The notes under the pieces: model-generated
Databases searched by the model: none
Told to the model about the DNA's origin: nothing
The model's input: only the letters and a program-made list of their open reading frames with translations
Shown: positions 23,201-35,200 of the stretch, piece after piece
Position numbering within the stretch: the stretch's first letter is position 1
Layout of the letters: every line of letters begins with the position of its first letter
Position numbers and translations under genes: made by a program
Source: Semisulcospira habei
Lineage: Eukaryota; Mollusca; Gastropoda; Semisulcospiridae
Reading direction: 5' to 3'
Length of the DNA stretch: 64,000 nt
NCBI GenBank assembly: GCA_036245525.1
Contig: BTPG01000003.1
Location: 161,379,260 to 161,443,259, forward strand

Positions 23201-26200
23201 TCGTCGTACCCCTGGAAGATGGTGAAGCGGTTGCAGGGGAAATGTATGAACGGGAGGGGGGGGGACCTAGAGGGAACCGTGTGACGTGAACGGGGAGAAT
23301 GACGGCGATGACGGGAGCGGCTGCGATGACGGGAGTGGCGGTCACGGTGAACTTTACCAGCGGAGGTCCGAATACGGGGCCGAGGAGGGGAAGGGGACGG
23401 GTGACGGAACGGAAGGGGAGGAGCAGACCGAGACAAGCTGGAAGCCGAACGGGGAACCGAAGCGGGAGAAAGAGATGAAAGGGGAGATGATGATGAATGC
23501 CGAGGACTGCGGCAATCGGAACGGACAGTAGAACGATGCTCCTGACGGCAGTCACCCGACGCGTGAGAGTGTGGAGTAATGGAGGTCAAGTGAGAAAGAG
23601 GAACACGGTCATCAAACCGATGATGCCTGGACCTGGATCTCTTGCCAGTCTCCATAAGGCGGGTACGTTGCCGCATAGGCGTCTCTCCGTAAGAGCACGC
23701 AGACTTGTGCAAATGAGATCTTATACGACGATTTTCGGACAATGGACTGCACGAAGCATGTCGTGGAATGCGTGCCCCCGGAAGGCAAACGCTACGCCCT
23801 AAGGCGGACACCCCGTAAGAGCCAGCAGGCGTTGTCTGTTTAGAAATCTTTGAGGATGAGCCCATGTGAAGCGGCCGACAGCGCAGCTGATCCCCACGGT
23901 CCATTAGAACGCGACTAGTTGCGGACAACGTACTACGCGAAGTATGTCGCGGTATGCGTGCCCCCGTGAGGCAAACGCTAAGCCCTAAGGCGGACTCCCC
24001 GTAAGAGTCAGCAGGCTGTGTCCGGTTAGAGAGTTTGGAGGATGAGGAAATCGCAAGCGGAGGACGACTCAGCTGATTCTCACGGTCCCCAGAAATTCGA
24101 TTATTTTTGGACAACGTACTACGCGAGGTTAGTCGCGGTATGCGTGCCCCCGTAAGGCAAACGCTGCGCCCTAAGGCGGACTCCCCGTAAGAGTCAGCAG
24201 GCGATGTCCGATTAGAAGTGAGGGAAGATGAGCGAAGCTCAAGCGGCCGACGGCTCAGTGGATCCTCACGGTCCACGCCCACGCGTTTGGAAACAGCGCC
24301 AAGTACTGATGTGGGCTCTAGGAAGGAAGCCCTGTCACTAGGCGTATGCGGACGCTCGCGCCTGTAAAAACTCCAAAGCTGCGACCATTGCTGCTCGGGC
24401 CAGGCGGCGCAGACGGTGCAAGTATGGTCCGAATTGCATCCCGTACAAGGAAGGCAAAAATCATGGTCGTCACACGGCCACCGGAAAGATCCACACTTGT
24501 CGCAGGTACGCACGGGGTTACTGCAACATAAAAACAGAAATAGCAGGCGACTTGGCGCAAGCACTCTGAGTGCGCGAAAACGGGAACGAAGGCTATGCGC
24601 GATCCGACGAAACAAACTAAATCAGGCACCCGGGCCTTACCTCTCCTGTGACGTGGCGACGGGTGGAGGAATCTCCATAGCCAGAGCAGTAAACACCACA
24701 GAGAGTACCTTCCTTTTTGTTTGTTTTTTTTTTTTTTTTTTTTTTTCGTTTTCACCAGAACGAAGAAAAACACAGTTCACGCCGAAGCACAATCCTTGAA
24801 AAACACACACAGGCACATAAATCCAAGCACAAACGTCTGAAGGAACACAGTAATCCACAAAAAGAAGAGCAGTGAAAAACCGTTAGCAACGGTCTGTGGA
24901 GAGATAGGCTAACACGTCTGAACTTCAGAGCTAAGTAGAAACGATGATTTGTGATTGGGCCAAGTAGTGGGGGCCTGATTGGACTGGGACTGGAGGCTAC
25001 TCTCAGCCCTAATGAGGGTTCCCTGAGTGCCTCCCGGGTTGTGAAGGAACACAACAAGTTCTTAGGCTAAAATTGAGTAAGTAGTAGACACTTCCAGACA
25101 GTATTAATGTCATCGGTAATGTTTTTGAGGAAACAAACACCAGTGTGTTAAATAAGTTTTGACTAAAATAGTTCAAGGGTAGTGCCAGAATATCTTGGTG
25201 CCTCTATGCGCCAAGCTATTCTGGCACCACCCTTGAACTAAAGCCATTGGTCTATATCCTTATCTGTAAGTACTATAACGTAGCTTGCATATGGCAGTGT
25301 ACAAATTTGAAGCTTTTAGCCTCAGTATAATATGGGTTAATAAGGGCTGCAGGATATGTATTCAATTACACTTATACTGAAAATGGCTGTGGCATCTGAC
25401 GATAAAATGTGACTGCACCTAACACTCATGAGCGTGAGCAAGCACAGTTATGTGCACTCATGTGTGCAGGGAGCGTGAGCAAGCACAGTTATGCGCAATC
25501 ATGTGCTCAGGCAGTGGGAGGTTAGGACTTTGACAGAGCATACCTTGGTGGTGAAGGATCCAGCCTTGCAGTAATGATTGACCACCTGATCACGGTTCAG
25601 AAAACGATAGTCAATAACATCACGCTTCAGCACCCAGAAAAAAGAAGGGTGTGTGTTCCGCAGCATACGTGACTGCACAAAAAAAAAACCAAAAAAAAAA
25701 ATCACCAAACATATTAAACCAATTCAGTCAAACTCTGTCCATATGAAAACAGATTAACCTATTACTCCTTTGTGCATGAAGTCCCTGATACAGGAAACAA
25801 TACACAAGGGGTTTACCATGTTTAAGACAACCACAATTGCACAAGAGTTTCAACTCATGAGTGCACATGGACCATAACAATTCATAATAGTAACACCAAA
25901 CAGTGGCAGAGCTACTAACAATACAAATCTTAACATCAAGGATAAATTAAGTTCAAGCAGCTGTATCAAAATGAGTTTATATTCACAAGTATACACACAT
26001 GTGTAAATTTAACAAGTAAATGTCACAATAAAATGTGACACATCCAACAAAAAAATGTGAAATTGTTAGTACACATATTTTTGTTCTGATTGTTTGGGCC
26101 ACACACAGTGATGAATATTACTATGTGGATGAGCATGAGATACTAGAACTATGAAATGAAAAGGATATCGAGAAATGCGGCTGTATGAGTTTGATGAAGA

Positions 26201-29200
26201 GAAGATGAGCTACATGTATTTCAATGCACATAGAAGCTCCAAACTCTAATGCCATGATATTAACCCTTTGGCTGTATTTGATGATACCGCTTGCCGGAAA
26301 CCCCTTGTTTGCTATGGAAAAGACATGTAACTATGCATCTTTCCCATCAAAGAGTATCGTCAGTAGCAGTCAAGAGATTAATAAGCCCTAAATCTACACC
26401 TTATTAAGTTATTTCTACAAATTCAAGAGAAAAATTAATGTATTTTTCTCTAAAATGTATTTTTTCGAAAAATGTATTTTCTTTAAAATGTATTTTTTAA
26501 AAAATACTTACTGATGACATTACAGTATGGAATGGTTCTTAGCTAGACTAATTTTAGCCAAAATTGTTGTGTACGAATATGGCAGTGTTGGCAGATGAGG
26601 GGTGCCATAGCCTTGGCGGTAACCCGAGTAGCCTCCCTTCCATCCCATCCCGGCATGCACCCAGCAGAAGCTCACTAGTCAGTTTCTTAGCGGACCAGCG
26701 GCAAGCGGGGCAGGTGGGAAGGTCCTTCGAGTAATGTCATTGGTAAGTATTTTTCAAAAAAATACATTTTAAAGAAAAATACATTTGTTTCCTCAAAACA
26801 CATTACCGATGACATTACAGTATGGAAGAATCCCGAAGAGGAGGCGGGTGCCGCTATAACGCCCCTAACCCCCAAATACTGGTCACTAGGACCGCCCTCC
26901 CTAAGCAACTCACGATAATTTTAGCTAAGATACCTACGGCGGCCAGAGCGCAGGGAGGGAGTGTTGCGCCGCCACGATGTCTCCCACCAGCGAAGGTTCT
27001 GGCGCTGGCTGGAGAGGTCCCTCAGGTAGAAGCGGGTGAAGGTAATCTGAGCTCGCCATCCTACGGCCGCCACAATGTCTTAGACAGCACAGTTGTGGAC
27101 GAATGCAAGGCTTGCGGCCGAGGTACTGACCTCGTGCACCCTGAAGTTCATTCGTTTGGACGCATCAGGGGAGAGATCTTGGTAGGCGGAGCGTATCACC
27201 CATCAGAGCCAGGAGGATATCATCTGGGCTGAAATGTCATTCTACCTGGGGACAGTGGGAGGAAAGGCGGGTGCGACCCCTGCGGAGCGGCTTGGTCCGG
27301 CGCAGGTACACGCATAAAGCCCTCACTGGGTCCTGTTGTCTGGACCCACGGGTGGAGCCTGGGTCTCTCAATGTCGCATGGTGACCAACTGCAGGGTAGC
27401 CAAGGAGATCGGGTCTTGGCGAGAAACGCCAGGTCAGGCAGCAGTAGAACTGAGCCGACCGTCCGGAGCTGCAACAAGAGGGGGCGTGCTGATAGCCTTT
27501 CCTTTTTGCGGCGTTCGAGGTTCCGCGACCGGGCAGAGACCACTCGATGGGACTGTGGTGGCTGCCGGCGCTAGAGCTCGGGCTCGCGGCCTAAGCCGCG
27601 GCGTTGAAGGCTCTACAACCTGATAAGGGCCACTCGTCGGGTCTGTGGGGCTTACTGGTGTTGGACCCCTTACCCGTGCTGGGTGTGCAGCTCGCTGACC
27701 CTGGAAGCAGACGCGAGGGCCAGTAAGAAGCAGGTCTATGAGTCATGTCCAGTAGCCTCGCCAACTGGATCGGTTTGAAGTGGTCAGAGTTGAGCCAAGT
27801 AAGGACCCAAGGCAGGTCCCATCGCGGCACCAGACAGCGAAGGGTGGGACGTTGTAGACCGAAGTGGGCCATCAGGTCGGCGAGGTCTTTGCAGTTGCCA
27901 GGGTCGGGTCGTCCCAAGTGTCAGTACGTGTTAGCGACCATGGCCAGGTAGCCGCGAAGGTGATCGGCGCTGAACGCTGGTAGGTGAACAGCCAGAGCAA
28001 GAAGTCCGCCAGCTGAGGAACCGTCAATACGTGGGGGAGAGGCGCATGCCGTCACACCAGTCGCACAGGACTCGCCACTCCCTTTTGTAGCCTCGTCTGT
28101 TCGAGATTCTGTGGGCTGTAGCGATAGCTTCCACGGCTGCACCTGAGAAGCGTCTAGTGGCGAGGGCTTGCCGCACAACTCCGGGCAGGCAGGAGCAGCT
28201 GTTCGGGGCACGGGTGGTACAGCGCCTGCCATGGTTGCTTGAGGATCGTGCGCAGGGCAGGAAGCCGCCGCAGTGGAGCCGTGGCGAGGCTCAGGAGGTC
28301 AGCGGTTCACGACTTGGTCCAGCAGAACGGGGTCACCAGGAACAGGGTCGTGTTGCACCCTCTGCGCTTGAGTAGGATTTTGGGAGCGAGCATTGCAGGT
28401 GTAGGCGACCAGGCCGTCCCACGGGATGGAGAGAGCGTCGACTGCCCAGGCAAGCGAGTCTGGAAATGGCGAGACGAAGCGGGGAAGCTGTCGATTCCCC
28501 CTCGGCACGATCATGGGGAAGTGTCCGCTGTGCAGATCACCCAAACGATGTCTGGACGGCCCATCCACTCTGTGCGGAGAAGCTGGCCGCGACACGCGAT
28601 GGAGTCGGCAGGTCATGCAGATGCCCCTGGAAGGCTCTTGCTTGAAAGTGACGTCACGATCTTCACACCAACTGAGCCCGTGGCAGCGGAGGAAGTACAG
28701 GAGAGGAAGCGTGCCCCGCCTTGCTTCTGAAGTAGTCGACCACCGTGGCGCTGTCGGAGGGAATGAGAAGCTCCTGGCATCGGGAACATGACCCCCGAAG
28801 CTGGACAAGGAAGTCCAGAGGCCATCTTGGTAACAGTCGAGCGCTCCCGGTGGCGAGGCTTGCGTCGACGCGTGGGACATCCTGGGAAGAGGAGAGGAAG
28901 GGAAACTCCCATCGCGCGCCAGTCTGGATCCGTCAATGAAACTCTTTGTACCCCGTGTACTGTGGCTTACCTGTAAGTTTAATTGCACCTGATTCAGTTG
29001 TTACTAATCTCACATCTTTGCGGTGATGAGGATTTTCCATCGTCTTGCCAAAACAGGCATTGTTCATAAGTTTAAAGAAGTCTTTGTCAAATGCAGTGTT
29101 AAAAACAGACATGCTGCATTTTCCCCCCTCTAAATAACAGGCTCTGTATGCTGACCGTCTGACTTAACAAGAATATAACCAAAAGAACACACCACTTGGT

Positions 29201-32200
29201 CACTCAACTTTATTGTCTTTGGTAATGATTCTGGAACAGGACCATCATACGGTACAACCAGTGATTCAAAATCAGCATACACTACAAATGGTAGTTTTTG
29301 CTGATTCCCATAGTTCTTGAAATATACCTGACTACCAGGATCTGGATATTTAAGTACAGTCTGTATGTCATCAGCTGACCTACAGTGCAATACATGTTTG
29401 TGTGCTACTGAAATAGATGAAAATCTTTGCAAACATCTTTTACACACTTCCTGTTTACTAACATATTTTGAAACAATACTGCGAATTAGACGTGACATAC
29501 TTCTGATAATAGTGATCACCAATTAATAACATGTCAACATGTTTGTCTTCTGGGTGACCGTAGGTTGGAGCAAGTGGTGATACTCTAATGGGTTGTAACT
29601 TGTCAACAGACTCATTATCCCATACATACACATTCACAGATATGCCAGGATTTAATTGTTCAAACAAGTCTATGTCTTCTACCTTAACAGGGAAATCAAT
29701 GCCACTGAAATTAAGTTCATTTACAAATTTGGTGTAGTTAGATACACGATCAGGTCTTGTTTTTACATAATGCAATTTAGCAAGCACACACCACATGAAA
29801 CAATAATTATCATTGTTCTGTATATTGACGACAGCCTTTTTGTTTGCAACCTCAATAGGCAGTGGTATCCATGATTTGCCTAGTATAGGATGATACCTTG
29901 ACTGCTTCAATTGTAGTTCATGTACATGACCTTCGTGCCAACCAGACCCCTTCATTCTTGCTCTGTCAATTGCTTCTAGAAAGTCAGGCAATAGTCTGTT
30001 TTTAAACACGTTTTCCAATTCTCTTCTTGTGTTAATGGTGTGTTGTCTTGTCGATATATACGATACAATCACTTCACCATCTACTCTGCTGAATTCTATT
30101 TTTGCAACAATCTGAATCTTTACACTGCCTGTAAGAAGATTATCTTGTATGACAGGAAAAGACATTTCTATGGATTCATACACATTGTTACTATTGGATA
30201 TAGGCAAGTCTGTTGTGTGAAACACGTTTCTTAAACCTTGAGCATTGTCCGTCATTTTTATTTGTCCGACAAAATAATAATATAAAATTACACCTTATGT
30301 AATACCACTTTATTAACTGTAACACTGCTAATATCAACATTTAGTTTAAGTAGTTGTTGAAATATTTGTTCACAAAGTATCTCAAACCAGGCCTGGCGGT
30401 TATTTTTTTTAACTCTTAAGGTGGGTGTCCTAAAATCAACTGTTAAACTCTCCACATTTGGATGCTCATCAACATAATCTAAAGTCATATTATATGACAA
30501 ATATATTGCTGTTGGTTTTAAGAGATTTATGTCAGGCTGTTTGGAAGGTGTTCTTATCTGATTAAAGTGCACAACATCTTTGAAACAGTCTGTGATATCA
30601 ATAGTTTGTCCGTCCGTCATTTTTATTGGTCAAAACAAAAGTATAAATTAATTTACTAACCCATACCCTGTAGGCTGATCTGTCTTTAAAATAAGTTTTA
30701 AATGATTAGTTGATTTCAGTTTATTTTTCACATCATCACGTTCATGCTTATTTGGTATGACATCATTTTCTCTGAGGCAGTCTTCAAAGCTGTCACGATC
30801 CTTGCAGTAAAACAAACAGATAAACTTTAACTGTTCTTGAAAATATTTCAGTACAGCATTATATTTTTGAGTGAGAATCCAGACACTGATGTTTGCGTGT
30901 CTGCCACTAAATGCCAGTTCTGCTAGTGTGTTTCTTTTTTTAACAATGTCTTTTTCTGCAGAACAGTCATCAACAATAAACAAGGTTGACTGTCCTTCAA
31001 ATTGCTTGTAAAAATACAGCAGGTAGTCATTCAGTTTTTTCTCAGGGTCAACTAAATAAATGTTGTGATCAGTCCAAATGAATAAACGGTTGTGATAAGC
31101 TTTGTTGTGTTTGATTGTTGGACAAAATATTACAATGTTTTCGAAATGATAGATGTATCTTGTTTGTAACAGATTAAGAACAAATTCAGTTTTTCCACAG
31201 CCTGTGGCACCACAAAACAATCCACAGTGTGGGTCGAGTGTCATTAAGTTCCGGTTCATTTTAATACAGAAGATAATTTTAATACAAGTGTCCACTTAGT
31301 CTGCTTTCTGCAATATTGAGTTGTGCATCATAAATCAGATACAAATAAATATTTATGGCTCCTCCTGTTTCAGTCTTTTTTTGTATCTGAATTGTTATTC
31401 CATCACTGCCGTTTTCAACAGTACGTTCTGACCCATGTAGGTAATCATCGTCTGTACTGCGCAGGTCTAGCCAAAGTGCATATTTTTCTGTCAGGTATTG
31501 ACCAATTCTTACGTCATACAGATGTAAATCTTTACACGCCATGTTTGCTGGTTTTTCTCTAAGTCTTCCACCCGCCCACTTTATAATCTCGTCATAGTGT
31601 TGATAAAGCAGCATACCCGAAGCGTACACTTGATTAGGACGTCCCTCAATCGTACAGGACAAATGTGTAATCTTTGGATTGTAAAACTTTTCTGAATCCC
31701 TTTTGAATGGAATTTTTGGTTCAATAAACAACATCAGTATACCTTTCAGTGACCTGGCAGGTGTGTTAAGGTTTATGTTCCACATTGTATCAGCTTTGTC
31801 TTTGGGTATTGTACTGTGTCTTATCACACGGTCATAATAAATTGGAAGTCTTGACTGATATTGATTTTGTATGAGTTTGGCAAGTTCAGTGTGTGTGACA
31901 ATTTTGTATTCCAATGAAATGTTAGAGATCTTGTATGTTGCGTCTGGGTCAGTTGTTTTGATAACTTTTGCGCAGTCATTAAAAGTTAGTTCAAAACTCA
32001 GATGGTCATTCAGTGCTCCTTGGTAATAAGGCAAGTGTGTTGTCAGGATTTCAAATTCATCATCATCATCAGTCCCTTGCCCGAACTGGGCGTTGGGGGG
32101 ACTGAAAGGCAGCAGCAACAGACAGTGCTCTCCACTGAGTTCTATTTTGGGCGGTGGCAAGCAAGTCTGGCATCTCGAGTTCGGTCCATTCTTTTATGTT

Positions 32201-35200
32201 TGCGACCCAACTCTTTCTCTGACGACCTCGCCGACGACTTCCTTCGAGAGTGCCTTGGAGGATAGTCTTGGACAAGGTGTTGTGTCGGGTCACGTGGCCA
32301 AACCAAGCAAGCTTGCGCCGTTTCACAGTTGCCAGAAGGGGTTCATGTGGGCCCACCAGAGAAGTGACGATGCTCCGTACATATTCGTTGGTCTTGTGCT
32401 CGCGGTACGAGATGCGGAGCAACTTCCTCAGGCACTTGTTCTCAAAGGCCTGGATTTTCTTTTCTGAGTCTGCAAGCAGTGTCCAAGTCTCACAGCCGTA
32501 GAGTAGAATAGACACTACGAGGGACTTGTAAAGCCTGTACTTGATGGTGAAGCTGATGGAGTTACTTCGCCATATCCTGTCCAGCCTGGCCATTGCGGAT
32601 GTTGCTGTACCTATCCTGATACGGATCTCTGCTATGCAACTACCGTCTTTGGACAGGGTGGCTCCCAAGTACTTGAAGCTATTGACCTCTTCTAGCTTCT
32701 GGCCATTCATGTGAATATTGCTGCTGCTGTCGCTTGTGGTGTTGATCATCACTTTGCTTTTATCCGTACTGATCTCCATGCCATAAGACCCTGCGCTACT
32801 TGAAAGTTTGTCTGTCAGGTTTTGGAGCTCACTATTGCTGCCTGCCATGAGGTCAATGTCGTCTGCGAATCGAAGATTGCACAGGGATCTGCCACCAATA
32901 GAGATTGAAGTATGGTGGTCGTGGAGGGTTTCCTGCATGATCTTCTCCAGGAATATGTTGAAAAGGACAGGAGAGAGCAGGCATCCTTGACGGACACCGA
33001 TCGTCGTCCTGAAGAACTCGCCTGACTGATTGTTAAGTAGAACCGCGCTGCAGGCGTTCTTGTAAAGCGCTTCTATCATTTGGATCAGTCCCTCCTCTAT
33101 GTTGAACGATCTCATGACTTGCCAGAGTCCGTCGTGCCAGACGCGATCAAATGCTTTCCTGAAATCAATGAAGTTGTGGTAGAGTTCGCGCTGATGCTGC
33201 AGATGTTTCTCAATCAGGACGCGGCAGTTGAAAATCTGCTCTACAGTGCTTCTTCCAACTCTGAAGCCAGCCTGTTCTTCTGCCAGCAGTTCCTCGGCGA
33301 AAGTTTTGAGGCGGTTGAGAATGATTCTAAGCATTACTTTGCTAGGGTGACTTATCAGACTGATAGTTCTGTAGTTCTGGCACTGTTTCAGGTTTCCTTT
33401 CTTGGGGAGCGGGATCACTAGAGACTGTGTCCATTCTACTGGCCATTTCTTTTGCTCCCAGATCTTTTGACAGAGTGTAGTGAGGACCTTCGTTGTTACT
33501 TCTCCTCCATGTTTCAACAGTTCAGCAGGTACGTTGTCTATACCTGGAGACTTTCCTCCCTTCAGGCCGCGTACGGCTGCTTCCACCTCTTCAGTAACAC
33601 TGGCAGGTCTTCAGCCTTCCTGGCCCCAGCCTGGTTGTTTTGGAGGATGCTGGTGTCTGGCTCAGCCTTGTAGTTATACAAGTCTCAGCAGTACTCAAAT
33701 TCAAGTGGAATGTAAAATCTATTACCGTATGTATCTGCTAATATAACGTCTTCAATTGCAGATGTTGATTTGTCTGCCGCATCGATTCTAAGTTTAGCAA
33801 CATTAACAGACTGTATGCCTTGGTAAACACGGTCTTCTCTTTCTTGCCGTTTAAGCCAAACATCTTTGTAGCAGTAAAACACATCAGCATCATCAAGACT
33901 AAACACTTCCTGTCCTTCCAGTTTTACTTTGATGGTTTTAACAATTGCTCTGCCAAGATTGTTAACTAGTGTTCTGTTTGCATCTCATTCTGATGAAAGT
34001 TCAATATTAAATGCTAGGCGTGCAGTGCCAGGAACAATAACATCATTGGGACCCAGGTTTGGAAACTTGACTGTAAGTGTTTTGTTTTGGTCTATGGTAC
34101 TTGGATTGTTTGTGATGACGATTGATTGCCTAATGCCCTTAACACCAAGAGGCTCACGTAGTTTTCTGTACGGGTCTAACTTTGATCCGTAGGACTGTGT
34201 CATTTTATTATGCAAAAATCAAAAATATTAAATTAATAAAAACAATGGCAGCAGGAGGATTTAATCATGATGATATTGAAATGGATGTCATGGATGACTA
34301 TGATACTACAACAGATATGACTGTAACTACTTCTAGTATGTATCATGAACTGTTAAAAGACAAAGTAAACTCGTTTTATGACAGTGTTGGTACACGCCCA
34401 GATGTAATAGATCCTAATCAGTTTGAATATGATAAAGGTCACTTATTTGTAAATACAGACAGAGGTAAAGTGTATCTAACACATAAAAACAACGCTGCTA
34501 GGTTTAGAGCTTTAAGTACAATTAAAGGAGAAGTCGGTGGTGAGGCAGCACTGCAGCGTTACCTTGGTGTTGGTTCTAGTAAAAGGTTGACACCGAGACT
34601 TGTTACTGTGCTTCATGACACGCAAACAAGATTACCAACAGGACAAGAAATTGAAATGACTGAGGTAACAAGACTGCCAGAAATAGCAAACACAGTAATA
34701 CAAGAAACGTCATTTACTGATGAAGTAATAAAAACAATAGATGACCCACCTTTGTCAATGCGAGAGATAAAGGGTTTGGATAAATCACTGCAGACAATCA
34801 GAGGTGAGATGGTAAATAATGTAGCAAAACTGGGTGAGCTTGATAATCAAATAGAAAGAGAAAAAAAAACAAATTAGCAACTGCAGATGAAGAAAATCTT
34901 GACACAGAAATAAAACAAAGAATACAACACAGATTAAATGATTTGTATATAGAAAGATCAGCGAGGTTAGAAGCGATTAGTATTGGAAGAGAAAAACTGA
35001 AAACACAGGTCAACAGGATTAGAGAAACTATTCAGAAAATACTTCACGAAGACACAACATTGGCTGAGAGATTGAAAACACTTTTCAGAGAGCAGGGTAT
35101 CACTATTGCGAGTTTAATTACTGCTCTTGGATTTATTATCAGTACTGTAGTGTTGGCTGTTTCTGGTGGTCCAGTCCCAACACCTCCAGCACCACCAGCA

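Larger units (their letters stand above)
18589..25137 (-). mobile_element. DIRS-like element C, near complete (6.5 kb)
   Basis: Seen: inverted terminal repeats at 18640-18830 and 24940-25110 (for example aaccctcattagggctgaga and its complement), different outermost ends, and an internal complementary region at 18852-18962. Gene order on the minus strand: gag-like (24615-22031), RT-RNase H (about 22020-20173), tyrosine recombinase (about 20150-19058). Known: this layout defines the DIRS group, whose recombinase is thought to insert a circular DNA without target duplication. Damage is light: one G-run frameshift in gag and one or two stops after RNase H; the recombinase is intact. It lies in the 8.6-kb intron between exons 25544 and 16981, sense to the gene. 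Confidence 0.9.
26469..28937 (-). mobile_element. DIRS-like element G, 3' part
   Basis: Seen: ITR at about 26500-26700, internal complementary region at about 26735-26830 (taagtatttttcaaaaaaat to cattaccgatgacattacag), a broken recombinase and an RNase H-side fragment. The sequence stops being DIRS-like near 28937, where viral DNA polymerase sequence starts. Its 5' ITR is found at 43721-44024, with the shared phrase ctgccaacactgccatattc. A second, partial 3'-type terminus (tgtatttttctctaaaatgt) abuts it on the left at 26438-26468. Confidence 0.75.
31279..34203 (-). pseudogene. Major capsid protein (hexon-type, double jelly-roll), split by a LINE
   Basis: The N-terminal part runs from the Met at 34203 to about 33695 and the C-terminal part from 32059 to 31279. 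A 1.6-kb LINE with a 9-bp target duplication lies between, and the coding frame is in register on both sides of it. An additional in-frame TGA is at 33985-33987. Recognisable blocks: [17 protein letters not shown] sequence before the break, then [30 protein letters not shown] and near the end [19 protein letters not shown], a phrase typical of these invertebrate capsid genes. Family assignment is by resemblance and gene order, not by a search. Confidence 0.75.

Noticed and set aside
22573..23250. C-terminal part of the 680-aa frame of element C gag
   Set aside because: After the G-run the conserved gag motifs are in the neighbouring frame, so this stretch is read out of frame.
23740..24290. 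CRISPR array
   Set aside because: Only three long 186-bp units without short spacers, in frame inside a gag ORF of a eukaryotic retrotransposon.
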